In this document: piece after piece, positions 1-7,422 of the stretch
Numbering within the stretch: the first letter of the stretch is position 1
How the letters are laid out: every line of letters begins with the position of its first letter
From: a virus
Virus record (IMG/VR): IMGVR_UViG_3300024509_000014
Location: 1-64,000 of that record
Direction: 5' to 3' (one strand)
Length of the DNA: 64,000 nucleotides
Position numbers and translations under genes: made by a program
Notes under the pieces: generated by a model
What the model saw: only the letters and a program-made list of their open reading frames with translations
The model's database searches: none
What the model was told of the DNA's origin: nothing

Positions 1-1098
1 GTGTCCAAGAAGTGGCTGGACAAGTGCATCACTTTTGATCAAGGCCTGGAAAGGCTTTACGACGGACGCAGCCAGACGGAAGATTTTGAGGCAACGATCA
101 CCCAGTTCCGTCCCGCTTTGACCGACTCTGGCCGTTTTGTCATCCGCGACCAGGCTTCCGGCAGGGATTTCAAGCCCACCCAACACGCCCTCAACCAGCT
201 TTCCCGCTGGGCAAATGTCGGCAACTTCCTGCCGACGAAGCTGTATGCCAGCACCGACACCCAAGATCACGAGACGCTGGTTCGTGTTTTTGAGAACGGT
301 CTGCGCCATCTTGATAGCGACAAGAACCTGTTCTGGCGTTGCCGTCAGGATGGCACCCTTCGCGCCGTCCTCAGCAACCGGTACATGGAGGTCAACAACG
401 AATGGTTCCTCAAGACCCTCCAGGAAATCATACCTGGCGGCATGTTGTCGCACTGGCGGGGGGATAGCGACACGATTTACGGCAACATCCTGATCCCAGA
501 TTCCATCCGGGAAGAGTCCGACAGCGACTACGGTGGAATGCTGTCTATCGGCAACTCCGAGGTCGGCACCCGTCACCTGTTCTCGTTGCCGTCTGTTTTC
601 CGGGCCATCTGCATGAACGGGTGCATCTGGGATCAGAAGAAGGGCGAATCCCTGAAGATGCGCCACAATGGCGAACCGGACTACGAAGTCCTGTATGTGG
701 CGATTCGACAAAATCTGGAAAACCAGATTCCCCTGTTGCCCCGCGGTATCGGTCAACTGCTAGATACCCGGGCCAAGAAATGGGACAGCGGTTCGATTTA
801 CCCGCTTTTCGCTGCCCTGGCTACCGAGTTCAAGATTGCCCGCGAACCCATCAGCAAGGTTTTGGGCGCCTACCAGGAAGAGTTGCTGGCGGCCGACTCC
901 AGCCGCAACAACCTGTTCGGGGTGATCAACGCCTTCACCCGGGCCGGGCAGGGTTTGTCCAACGAGCAATGGTACAGCTTTGATATCATTGGCGGCAAAC
1001 TGGCTGGTTTGTCCGGCAACGAGTGGGATGGTCTCCGCAACCGGGCTAGGGCTATGAAGACAGAGACCGTGGACAAAGTTCTTGGCCTGGCTTCCTAA
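1..1098 (+). CDS. DUF932-like phage protein (start may lie upstream)
   Basis: A 365-residue protein if the GTG at the very first base is the start. No ribosome binding site can be seen, so the gene may begin before the window. The middle part (motifs LFWRCRQDG, LSNRYMEVNNEWF, FRAICMNGCIW) resembles the DUF932 family of phage and plasmid proteins, whose biochemical function is unknown. It is followed directly by two strong terminator hairpins, so it ends a transcription unit. The family assignment is from pattern recognition only. Confidence 0.6.
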   Translation: MSKKWLDKCITFDQGLERLYDGRSQTEDFEATITQFRPALTDSGRFVIRDQASGRDFKPTQHALNQLSRWANVGNFLPTKLYASTDTQDHETLVRVFENGLRHLDSDKNLFWRCRQDGTLRAVLSNRYMEVNNEWFLKTLQEIIPGGMLSHWRGDSDTIYGNILIPDSIREESDSDYGGMLSIGNSEVGTRHLFSLPSVFRAICMNGCIWDQKKGESLKMRHNGEPDYEVLYVAIRQNLENQIPLLPRGIGQLLDTRAKKWDSGSIYPLFAALATEFKIAREPISKVLGAYQEELLAADSSRNNLFGVINAFTRAGQGLSNEQWYSFDIIGGKLAGLSGNEWDGLRNRARAMKTETVDKVLGLAS

Positions 1099-1121
1099 CT
1101 TAAAAAACAGTCTTAAAGACA

Positions 1122-1155
1122 AGCCCGTCCGGATGATTCCGGGCGGGTTTTTTTG
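1122..1155 (+). terminator. Rho-independent terminator
   Basis: GC-rich stem CCCGTCCGGA / TCCGGGCGGG with a TGAT loop, followed by seven T. It starts about 25 bases after the stop codon of the DUF932-like gene. Confidence 0.9.
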
Positions 1156-1164
1156 TTGGCAAAA

Positions 1165-1204
1165 GAAAAGCCCCCGGGGATCATCACTCCCCGGAGGCCT
1201 TTTG
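1165..1204. terminator. Second, bidirectional terminator hairpin
   Basis: Stem GCCCCCGGGGA / TCCCCGGAGGC with an A-rich 5' flank (AAAAGAAAAG) and a TTTT 3' flank, so it could stop transcription from either side. Together with the previous hairpin it insulates the DUF932-like gene from what follows. Confidence 0.75.
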
Positions 1205-1432
1205 ACTCTGCCAGAGGTTTCTGGCCGGAGAGTCATACCCCTTGCAGGATAGTACTTAAACAATAGTTTTGAGGCTTTTTATCGGCAAGGCGTAAAAAAA
1301 TAATTTTACTTATTGGCCGATTGAACAATAATGGAGTGTCGGCTCACGGGGGAAAGTAGCCGATAGGATGTTCGATTGTGTGTTTAATGTCGTACTTAGG
1401 TTTTGGGGGAACACTATTATTGGGGGGTTGTT
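1205..1432 (+). promoter_or_regulatory. Non-coding region, probable promoter/leader
   Basis: A 228-base gap with no supportable gene, more AT-rich than its surroundings. It holds a small inverted repeat TTATTG / CAATAA (1310-1331) nested inside TATCGGC / GCCGATA (1280-1286 and 1359-1365). A weak promoter-like pair TTGAGG (1269) and TAAAAA follows 18 bases apart. As it lies between terminators and a gene start, it is the natural place for a promoter; the exact site is not certain. Confidence 0.4.
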
Positions 1433-1762
1433 ATGAAGACTAATTATCAGGTTTCACCAGAAGAGTTCATCATGGCTTGGGAGACCAGTGAGTCGGTTCC
1501 AGAAGTGGTTGAAAAATTGCGACGGGTTGCCAAGGCCAAAAACACTCAAAGTATGTCTAAAGATATAGTTTTATCTCGTGCGTCATCTTATCGTTCTCTG
1601 GGTGTGAATCTGAAAAAAATGAAACGGAAGCACGGCAAACCGATTGATGTCAAGGCCTTGAACAATCTGGTCTCCAGGATCAATCAGGGGGGCGGTCTGT
1701 TTGACAAGGATGTTGTGGCTATCGACTTGAGAAAAATGAGCAACGACAAGATCACCGCCTGA
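1433..1762 (+). CDS. Small protein with HTH-like N-terminal region
   Basis: 109 residues. ATG chosen because GGGGGG lies 5 bases upstream. The N-terminal half (FIMAWETSESVPEVVEKL followed by SRASSYRSLGVNLKKMKR) has the spacing of small phage/bacterial helix-turn-helix proteins in which a sensor helix is followed by an RASxLRxxGxxLKK-type recognition helix, here with a short basic insertion. A DNA-binding regulatory role is therefore likely but not shown. First gene after a probable promoter region. Confidence 0.6.
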   Translation: MKTNYQVSPEEFIMAWETSESVPEVVEKLRRVAKAKNTQSMSKDIVLSRASSYRSLGVNLKKMKRKHGKPIDVKALNNLVSRINQGGGLFDKDVVAIDLRKMSNDKITA

Positions 1763-1774
1763 TTTTGTCTGGGG

Positions 1775-1833
1775 GGTCTGGTCTTCTGGGGTGGTGTATT
1801 CAATTACGCTATCCACCCCCAGAGGACTAGACC
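1775..1833 (+). promoter_or_regulatory. Long hairpin ending at the next start codon
   Basis: Arms of about 20 bases (GGTCTGGTCTTCTGGGGTGG against CCACCCCCAGAGGACTAGACC) pair almost fully around an 18-base loop. The only plausible Shine-Dalgarno of the next gene (AGAGG at 1821-1825) lies in the 3' arm and the ATG follows the arm by one base, so the stem could block ribosome loading. No T-tract follows, so it is not a terminator. Confidence 0.6.
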
Positions 1834-1834
1834 C

Positions 1835-2101
1835 ATGCCCAATCTCTATGGCAATCCTGTCGTTTCCGGGCAGATGATTCCGCACGGCAATGAAGCCCTG
1901 ACCCAGACAACCCAGGTCATCACCGATCAATTTTACGCTGAACAAAAGCAGATTCTTAAAAAGAAGGCTTTTGGTGTCGATTACTCCGTCCTGCCGAGCG
2001 GGACGGAAGCAGCCACCGTTTCTCAGGTGAGTGTGCGCCAGACCAACCCGCCAGCTGCATCTTCTCGCGGGTTTTTCTGTGTTGGCAACAGCATCGTCTG
2101 A
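1835..2101 (+). CDS. Hypothetical protein, 88 aa
   Basis: Unrecognised polar protein with no obvious membrane segment; includes TQTTQVITDQFYAEQKQILKKK, which looks helical. Start ATG lies directly at the foot of a long hairpin. Its last codons overlap a terminator-like hairpin (2045-2076). It may belong to the small virion or accessory proteins; nothing decisive is visible. Confidence 0.5.
   Translation: MPNLYGNPVVSGQMIPHGNEALTQTTQVITDQFYAEQKQILKKKAFGVDYSVLPSGTEAATVSQVSVRQTNPPAASSRGFFCVGNSIV
2045..2076 (+). terminator. Terminator-like hairpin inside the 3' end of a gene
   Basis: Stem AACCCGC / GCGGGTT with a 15-base loop, followed by TTTTT, located about 25 bases before the stop codon of the preceding gene. 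Could attenuate transcription into the following operon. Confidence 0.5.
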
Positions 2102-2115
2102 CCCGAGGTAAAACC

Positions 2116-2469
2116 ATGGATTTTTCCATTCTGATCAGCAAGTTGTTTGAAGCTCGTCAAGCAGCCCACAACGCCCATCTTGCCACTCGCTCTTACGCCG
2201 CCCACAAGGCCATGAATGAGTTTTACGATGGTATTCTGGAGATTGCCGACGAGTTGGCTGAGGTCATCCAGGGTGAATTTGGCCTGTTGTCCCTGAATGT
2301 GCAGGCGCCCCCTCCCAATGTTGACTTCGTGGTTTACCTCAAGGAATTGTGCGCCATCCTGAAGGCAGCCAACCAAATGATCCCGGGTGTCCAGAGCTAC
2401 CACCAGAACATCATCGACAATGCGCTGGCCCTGTCCTACAAGACCCTTTACCTGTTGACGCTTTCGTGA
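2116..2469 (+). CDS. DUF5856-like small helical phage protein
   Basis: 117 residues, ATG preceded by CGAGG. Strongly helical, starting with LFEARQAAHNAHLATRSYAAHKA and followed by FYDGILEIADELAEV. This pattern matches DUF5856, a conserved family of small phage proteins of unknown function with a four-helix (ferritin-like) look. The stop codon overlaps the GTG start of the next gene (GTGA), so the two are probably translationally coupled. Confidence 0.6.
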   Translation: MDFSILISKLFEARQAAHNAHLATRSYAAHKAMNEFYDGILEIADELAEVIQGEFGLLSLNVQAPPPNVDFVVYLKELCAILKAANQMIPGVQSYHQNIIDNALALSYKTLYLLTLS

Positions 2470-2669
2470 GCCTGGTCGAGGGGAAGGATTATTATTTGGA
2501 AAACGGAAGTTATGTCCTGACAAGGACTTACCTTCTGAGCCGTGGAAAATGTTGCCACGGCGGGTGCCGCCACTGCCCCTACCCGGTCAATATGGGTAGG
2601 AGGACCCAGGATAATGAGTCAGATTGCGTATTTCGTGAAGGCGGCGAAGCGACCATCGACCCGGTTTGA
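2466..2669 (+). CDS. DUF5522-like cysteine-motif protein
   Basis: 67 residues from a GTG that overlaps the upstream stop (GTGA). The segment EGKDYYLENGSYVLTRTYLL then RGKCCHGGCRHCPY is the diagnostic pattern of DUF5522, a small family defined by the CCxxxCRHCPY cysteine motif, presumably metal- or Fe-S-binding. The tail after CPY overlaps the start of the next gene by 56 bases and is probably not conserved. Three hairpins that can be drawn here lie in this coding sequence. Confidence 0.65.
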   Translation: MSLVEGKDYYLENGSYVLTRTYLLSRGKCCHGGCRHCPYPVNMGRRTQDNESDCVFREGGEATIDPV

Positions 2670-2880
2670 TACGGCTACCGAGAGTTTGGTTTATTCTTTG
2701 ATGCCAGAAGCTCCGGTTTCGTCCAAGCAGATGGCAGATATTGTCCTCTCCTGGGTCAAGGAACATCCCGACGATGGCCCCATCCATGGAGGCGTCCGGG
2801 AGATCAGTCTGGCGATGGAGAATCTGCTCCTTCGGGGGTGGATTCAGACCTCGTTTTTGAAGGCTGCCGTAACCATTTGA
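2614..2880 (+). CDS. Small possible winged-helix protein
   Basis: 88 residues; ATG preceded by AGGAGG at 2598-2603, the best start in this stretch. The centre (PVSSKQMADIVLSWVKEHP, then GGVREISLAMENLLLRGWIQ) has the helix-turn-helix-wing rhythm of a winged-helix domain, but no family was recognised. Part of the Shine-Dalgarno can pair with CCTACCC at 2578-2584. Confidence 0.55.
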   Translation: MSQIAYFVKAAKRPSTRFDTATESLVYSLMPEAPVSSKQMADIVLSWVKEHPDDGPIHGGVREISLAMENLLLRGWIQTSFLKAAVTI

Positions 2881-2934
2881 CGGTGTATTGCTGGGTAGGT
2901 GTTATCCCTATCTGGCATCGCCGGAGGTACGGCC

Positions 2935-3231
2935 ATGGACACACAGACTGCGTTGCAAATCCTGGAAAGATTTGGCCTGCCAATCTTCCTGTTGTGTGTT
3001 TGCGGTTTCGCCTTGTATAAGGCGGCAATCTGGGCAGCCAACCGGATTTTTGTTCCAGTTGCTGAACGCCACATCAAATTCCTGGATGATGTCAGTTGCG
3101 CGGTAGATAAAATCACCGTCAACCAAGAAAATCTCGTCCGGAATATGGCTGATTTGTCGACCCATGTGAAAAATCACAGCCGTCGCATGTCTTCTCTTGA
3201 GAGAGTGACCGAAGAAACAAATGTAAACTGA
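2935..3231 (+). CDS. Small membrane protein with coiled-coil tail
   Basis: 98 residues; ATG preceded by GGAGGT, which sits in the loop of a short GCCG/CGGC hairpin. Residues about 10-32 (LERFGLPIFLLCVCGFALYK) form one membrane segment; the rest is a polar, heptad-like helix. One transmembrane helix plus a coiled coil is common among phage holin-like or lysis-accessory proteins, so a lysis role is possible, but it could equally be a host-membrane or virion protein. Confidence 0.6.
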   Translation: MDTQTALQILERFGLPIFLLCVCGFALYKAAIWAANRIFVPVAERHIKFLDDVSCAVDKITVNQENLVRNMADLSTHVKNHSRRMSSLERVTEETNVN

Positions 3232-3242
3232 GGGGGTGACCC

Positions 3243-3422
3243 ATGTGTGCCAGTTACGAGGTGCATGGGACTCCACCGGAGAAAAAACGATCCGTCCGAC
3301 TAGCTAGCTATCCAGATCATGGTATCAATTGGCAAAAAGCCTGGAAAAAAGCTCAGGAATTTATTGAGGACGGGTATCGCAATGTCCGAGTTGTTGAAGT
3401 TCCAAGCTCAAATAATAATTGA
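3243..3422 (+). CDS. Hypothetical protein, 59 aa
   Basis: Short gene, ATG preceded by GAGGGGGTGA, starting 11 bases after the upstream stop. Contains a helical stretch NWQKAWKKAQEFIEDGYRNV followed by VRVVEVPSS, suggesting a small alpha/beta protein. No family recognised. Followed by a terminator, so it closes this small operon. Confidence 0.55.
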   Translation: MCASYEVHGTPPEKKRSVRLASYPDHGINWQKAWKKAQEFIEDGYRNVRVVEVPSSNNN

Positions 3423-3442
3423 TCGTTTGTAATATCCGACCT

Positions 3443-3489
3443 ATCCTCCTATTGGGTGTTGCAATTGTGCTACCCAATAGGATTTTTTG
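3443..3489 (+). terminator. Rho-independent terminator
   Basis: Stem CCTATTGGGT / ACCCAATAGG (extended by AT pairs) with a 14-base loop, followed by TTTTTT at 3483-3488. Ends the small-gene operon; the next gene starts only a few bases later. Confidence 0.9.
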
Positions 3490-3491
3490 TT

Positions 3492-4208
3492 GTGATTTAC
3501 CCGAAAATCAGTTGCCTGTGCCCCACATACGGCAGGCCCCATGCTCTGGAAGAGGCGATGCACTCTTTCCTGCTCCAGGACTATCCTGGCCCCAAGGAGC
3601 TGGTGATTGTTAATGATTTACCGGAACAGGAACTGCGGTTTGACCATCCCGAGGTCAAGATAGTCAATCTTCCCGAACGGGTCGCCAATCTGGGTGAAAA
3701 ATTTAATCTGACCGCCAGGGAGGCGACTGGCGACATCTTGGCTGTCTGGGACGATGACGACATCTTCTTGCCGCACCGTTTGACTTATTCCTTTGAGGGG
3801 ATGTGGCGGGGGTTGTTCCACACCGGCCTTGGCTTTTACGAAGAAAAACCCCGTCACATTGAATATGCCAGCAACCTGTTCCACTCCTGCCTGATGCTGA
3901 CCAAGAAGGTCTTTTGGGATGTTGGTGGGTACCGGCATGTCGACTGGTGTGGGGCCGATTCCCTGCTGTTCCAGGATCTGATCCGTAGGTATGGCGAATT
4001 CTCAAAGACCATCCCGGACAAGGATCGTTTTTATATTTATCGCTGGTCATCCGTGCAGTCTTACCACGTCAGCGGCTGGTCTTCCGAAAAGGTCTCGTCT
4101 CTGGTGGAAGGCTTCATCAAGGAGCGCATCCTGTCGGGGCAGCTGCCCTCAGGAGTGGTCGATCTGGAGCCGCGCTGGTCCTACGACTACACGGAGTTCC
4201 TCCCTTGA
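3492..4208 (+). CDS. Glycosyltransferase family 2-like protein
   Basis: 238 residues from GTG 3492 (AGGA 10 bases upstream); an earlier GTG would lie inside the terminator. GT-A features: N-terminal ISCLCPTYGRP, the nucleotide-binding VIVNDLPEQEL region, and the DxD-type metal motif VWDDDDIFLPHRL near residue 90. Predicted to transfer a sugar from a nucleotide-sugar donor in the cytoplasm. Overlaps the next glycosyltransferase gene by 4 bases (TTGA). Confidence 0.8.
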   Translation: MIYPKISCLCPTYGRPHALEEAMHSFLLQDYPGPKELVIVNDLPEQELRFDHPEVKIVNLPERVANLGEKFNLTAREATGDILAVWDDDDIFLPHRLTYSFEGMWRGLFHTGLGFYEEKPRHIEYASNLFHSCLMLTKKVFWDVGGYRHVDWCGADSLLFQDLIRRYGEFSKTIPDKDRFYIYRWSSVQSYHVSGWSSEKVSSLVEGFIKERILSGQLPSGVVDLEPRWSYDYTEFLP

Positions 4209-5281
4209 TCAATGTCTGCTCACCGGTCAACGAACTTGGCTATGGCACGGTCGGTCGCAACCTCGTGAAGGCGATGATTGAGATCGGCGTCAAGCCAGCC
4301 CTGTTTCCCATCGGCAATGCCGTGGTCGCCAACAGCGAAATGGCGGCGTTCGCCAAGGCTGTGGAGCGGGCCAAGTTCTACAATCCGCACCACCCGTCCT
4401 TCCGCCTCTGGCACGCCTGGGATTTGTCGCAGCACCCCACTAAGTCCAAGCGTTCCGCGGCGACCTTCTTTGAGCTGGATTCCTTGAAGCACGAGGAAAT
4501 CTACCAACTCAGCCAGATGGATTGCGTGTTTGCGTTCGGAGAGTGGTCCGCTGATGTGATGAGGCGGTCAGGCATGACAGCCAGAATCGAGACCATTCAT
4601 TGCGGCGTGGACCGCAACATCTTCGGCGATAAACCCCTCCCCCAAGAAGGCCCCACCCGCTTCATCAACGCAGGCAAGTGGGAAATCCGCAAGGGTCACG
4701 ACCTATTGCTCCAGGCTTTCCTGAAGGCATTCAGGCCGGATGACGATGTCGAATTGGTCATGTTGTGTGACAACCCGTTCCTGACGCCTGAAGAGACCAA
4801 CGAGTGGGTGGACTACTACAAGAAATCCAAGCTTGGCGACAAGATACGCATCCCCATGCGCTTGGAGACACAGAACGAGGTGGCAGCCCTGTTTGCGTCG
4901 GCGCACTGCGGGGTTTTCCCGAGCCGCGGGGAAGGATGGAACCTGGAAGCCCTCGAGCTGCTTTCGATGGGGCGTCATGTTATCGCCACGGCCTGCACCG
5001 CCCACCTTGATTATTTGACCAAGCAAAACGCCACCCTCATCCCCACAGGTCCCCTTGAACCTGCCTATGACGGGAAGTGGTTCACGGGGCAGGGGAGATG
5101 GTATCAGTTGCGGGAATCCGCAATAGACGAGACCGCAAAAGCCATGAGGGCGATCCACGAGCAGCGTCAACAGGAAAAGCTGACCATAAACGAAGCCGGT
5201 ATTGAGACCGCCAAAAGTCTCTCCTGGGAGAGTGCCGCCAGAAAAATTTGTTCTGTTTTAGGAGTTATCGATGGGGTGTGA
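4205..5281 (+). CDS. GT-B fold glycosyltransferase (GT4-like)
   Basis: 358 residues, TTG start overlapping the upstream stop, with GGAG 8 bases before. Two-domain GT-B layout: N-terminal SPVNELGYGTVGRNL, linker IETIHCGVDRNIFG, then GKWEIRKGHDLLLQAF and the donor-site segment FPSRGEGWNLEALELLSMG with the conserved glutamates of GT4 enzymes. Probably a retaining enzyme acting with the preceding GT2 protein. Acceptor unknown. Confidence 0.85.
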   Translation: MINVCSPVNELGYGTVGRNLVKAMIEIGVKPALFPIGNAVVANSEMAAFAKAVERAKFYNPHHPSFRLWHAWDLSQHPTKSKRSAATFFELDSLKHEEIYQLSQMDCVFAFGEWSADVMRRSGMTARIETIHCGVDRNIFGDKPLPQEGPTRFINAGKWEIRKGHDLLLQAFLKAFRPDDDVELVMLCDNPFLTPEETNEWVDYYKKSKLGDKIRIPMRLETQNEVAALFASAHCGVFPSRGEGWNLEALELLSMGRHVIATACTAHLDYLTKQNATLIPTGPLEPAYDGKWFTGQGRWYQLRESAIDETAKAMRAIHEQRQQEKLTINEAGIETAKSLSWESAARKICSVLGVIDGV

Positions 5282-5675
5282 CCTCCAGGTAGCCGTGGCT
5301 CTGGCCTGTGTTCCGTTCGGGACAAACGGCGAGATCAAGTTTCTGGTGTCCAAAGAACAGCCCTACCGAATGCCAACAACTTCGGCTGTCCCAGGACAAG
5401 AGCCGTTGCAGACCACCTCGGATTTCCTGCGCAGGCTGGTTGGTGTCGGCGCCAGGATCGGGGACAAGGGCTGGGTCGAGATGCGTCTGGGTGCCGTGGT
5501 CACCCTGTCGGTCGAACCATGGTCCATCCTGTTGGTCTATGGCGGTATGGTTCCTGAAGAGTTGGCTGTTCGAGAGGAGGGTTACGAATGGAAAACATGG
5601 ACAAGCCTAGGAAGGCAAGGCGTGGCCGACCCGCTGCACCTAAGCAACATGCTGATGGCGGCACAAAAAATCTGA
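5271..5675 (+). CDS. Hypothetical protein, 134 aa
   Basis: ATG with AGGAG 7 bases upstream, overlapping the glycosyltransferase stop by 11 bases. Beta-strand start (QVAVALACVPFGTNGEIKFL) followed by a helix resembles the opening of a Nudix fold, but the Nudix box (GX5EX7REUXEEXGU) is absent, so hydrolase activity is not supported. The last 88 bases overlap the next gene, which has its own strong Shine-Dalgarno. Confidence 0.5.
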   Translation: MGCDLQVAVALACVPFGTNGEIKFLVSKEQPYRMPTTSAVPGQEPLQTTSDFLRRLVGVGARIGDKGWVEMRLGAVVTLSVEPWSILLVYGGMVPEELAVREEGYEWKTWTSLGRQGVADPLHLSNMLMAAQKI

Positions 5676-6004
5676 ATGATGTCCAGATCAAGGTGCATTT
5701 TATCCTCGACGGTGACGACATTCGATGCACCATGGATGTGCCCCATCCCGAGACAACTTCGGAGGCGGTCGACAACGCCGAAAAGCTTGGCACGCTGCTG
5801 GCTCTGATTCAGACAGGCAAAATCTTGCCGGTCGTGAACTTCGCCATAGCCCGCTGCGGAATCATCAATGACCGCGTGGCCGAGTTTGAGTACGCCATGA
5901 AGGCCATGCATGTGGGTATGTCCTTGGGGTTGCCTGGAGCCGACAACAAGGAAGTGCCCGTAGTCAGTCCAACCGACGCTTTTCTTTTCAGGAAGGAATC
6001 TTGA
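5588..6004 (+). CDS. Hypothetical protein, 138 aa
   Basis: ATG preceded by GAGGAGGG. Basic N-terminal tail (KPRKARRGRPAAPKQ) resembling an AT-hook-like nucleic-acid contact, then an alpha/beta body with a helical SEAVDNAEKLGTLLALIQ. No family recognised. Sits immediately upstream of thyX in the same operon. Confidence 0.55.
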   Translation: MENMDKPRKARRGRPAAPKQHADGGTKNLNDVQIKVHFILDGDDIRCTMDVPHPETTSEAVDNAEKLGTLLALIQTGKILPVVNFAIARCGIINDRVAEFEYAMKAMHVGMSLGLPGADNKEVPVVSPTDAFLFRKES

Positions 6005-6007
6005 CCG

Positions 6008-6802
6008 ATGTCAGCCAGAGTGATCGCCGACTCCATCAATCCGGCTGGCAACCGGATCACCACGCTTGTCGTCCGTTTTCCCAGATTCATCCTAGCGGAA
6101 TGGAATACGCACCGGCTGTTTTCGCGCAACGCTGCCTCCAGCCGGGCGATCCCGACCGCCAAGATCATTGAGCAGGTTGAAAAAGATCCGGCTATGCCTG
6201 TGCATTGGGGAAAAAATCAATCTGGCATGCAGGCTCACGCCGAGCTTTCTCCAGCCGACCAACCGGTTGCCGAGACCATCTGGCTCCAGGCCAGAAACAA
6301 TGCGGTGATCAAGGCGAGGGAAATGCTCTCAATCAATGTCCACAAGCAGATCGTCAATCGGCTGCTGGAACCATGGATGCAGGTCAGCGTGCTGGTGACT
6401 GCCACAGAATGGCAGAATTTCTTCAAGCTGCGCTGCCACCCGGATGCCCAGCCAGAAATACAGAAGGTTGCTTACGAGATAAGGGACGCAATGGAGGCCA
6501 GCGTGCCAGCTTTCCTGAATCCAGGGGAGTGGCACATCCCCTTTGGTGACCGCTGCGAGGGTCTGACCAACGAGGAGCGACTCAAGGTGGCCACCGCCCG
6601 CGCCGCCCGACTCTCCTACGAAACCTTCGATGGCCAAATTGACCCACAGAAGGATTTTGCTCTCCACGACAGCCTGGCAGAGTCGGGACACTGGTCCCCC
6701 TTTGAGCATTCGGCCGTGGCGTTGATGGCCGATATCGGTGTAGGCAATTTCCGGGGCTGGAAACAGTACCGGAAGTTCTTCGCTGGAGAGGACGGCAGAT
6801 GA
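6008..6802 (+). CDS. thyX: FAD-dependent thymidylate synthase
   Basis: 264 residues. Makes dTMP from dUMP using methylene-tetrahydrofolate and reduced flavin. The signature region THRLFSRNAASSRAIP (residues about 37-52) corresponds to the ThyX RHRxxSxNxxSxR motif in the phage-type variant, and the FAD/dUMP-binding helices with HKQIVNRLLEPWMQV and SPFEHSA follow. Overlaps the next gene by 4 bases. With ribonucleotide reductase and dNMP kinase elsewhere in the window it completes a dTTP route. Confidence 0.88.
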   Translation: MSARVIADSINPAGNRITTLVVRFPRFILAEWNTHRLFSRNAASSRAIPTAKIIEQVEKDPAMPVHWGKNQSGMQAHAELSPADQPVAETIWLQARNNAVIKAREMLSINVHKQIVNRLLEPWMQVSVLVTATEWQNFFKLRCHPDAQPEIQKVAYEIRDAMEASVPAFLNPGEWHIPFGDRCEGLTNEERLKVATARAARLSYETFDGQIDPQKDFALHDSLAESGHWSPFEHSAVALMADIGVGNFRGWKQYRKFFAGEDGR

Positions 6803-7422
6803 GAAACAAGATTCAATGGCTTAAGTGGGTCGATCCGCTGCGCTGGCAGGACACCAAAGACCCAGAGCTTTCTGGCGAACAGTCCACCACCGACTCTTTT
6901 TCCGAGGACGACAACGACGGCGACCAGTCCCGTCATGTTCGCATGATCGCTGGTCCCTATGGCCTTGTTCCCGTTGGCGAACACGGGTTGTCGAGCAAGC
7001 TGTACAAACTCTGGGTCGCCCACACCAACTTCGACATCACCGAATCGGTTGTCGAGTCTGTCGAGCAAATTCCTGGCGTTGAGATCCTCAGGGTCTGGAC
7101 GCGGTACAGGATGTGGATTGGCATAGGCAACCTGTTTGACACGACCGAGGTGCAAAAGGCTATCGACTATGCCTTGTGCGGGGAACCGGAGCCTCCCCCG
7201 CCCAAACCAATCAGTAAAAAGCAGGACGCCGCCATCAATATCCTCGTCAAGAGGATGCAAAAGGAACACAAGAATGAAGCTTGGGCTATTTGTCGATTAC
7301 CGGACGGGACTTTGTGGGCTGGTACTGGAGCCGATTCGGAAACTGTTATCCAGACCATTGCCGACCAGGGGCTTGACGGCAGCATCGTCGCCTCCAGCTG
7401 GGAGAAAAGTGGTCGTGCGTGA
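6799..7422 (+). CDS. Hypothetical protein, 207 aa
   Basis: Begins at an ATG overlapping the thyX stop (ATGA). Acidic stretch at residues 25-45, then an alpha/beta region AGPYGLVPVGEHGLSSKLYK and EILRVWTRYRMWIGIGNLFD, and a Pro-rich break (EPPPPKP) before a small C-terminal domain. No family recognised. Co-transcribed between thyX and the sigma-like factor. Confidence 0.55.
   Translation: MRNKIQWLKWVDPLRWQDTKDPELSGEQSTTDSFSEDDNDGDQSRHVRMIAGPYGLVPVGEHGLSSKLYKLWVAHTNFDITESVVESVEQIPGVEILRVWTRYRMWIGIGNLFDTTEVQKAIDYALCGEPEPPPPKPISKKQDAAINILVKRMQKEHKNEAWAICRLPDGTLWAGTGADSETVIQTIADQGLDGSIVASSWEKSGRA

Noticed and set aside
2506-2600. Three consecutive hairpins resembling a riboswitch leader, with a possible alternative pairing of CGGGT and ACCCG
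   Set aside because: The region encodes a DUF5522-type protein with its Cys motif, so the pairing is more likely a by-product of coding sequence.
5271-5675. Nudix hydrolase
   Set aside because: The general fold pattern is reminiscent, but the catalytic Nudix box residues are missing.
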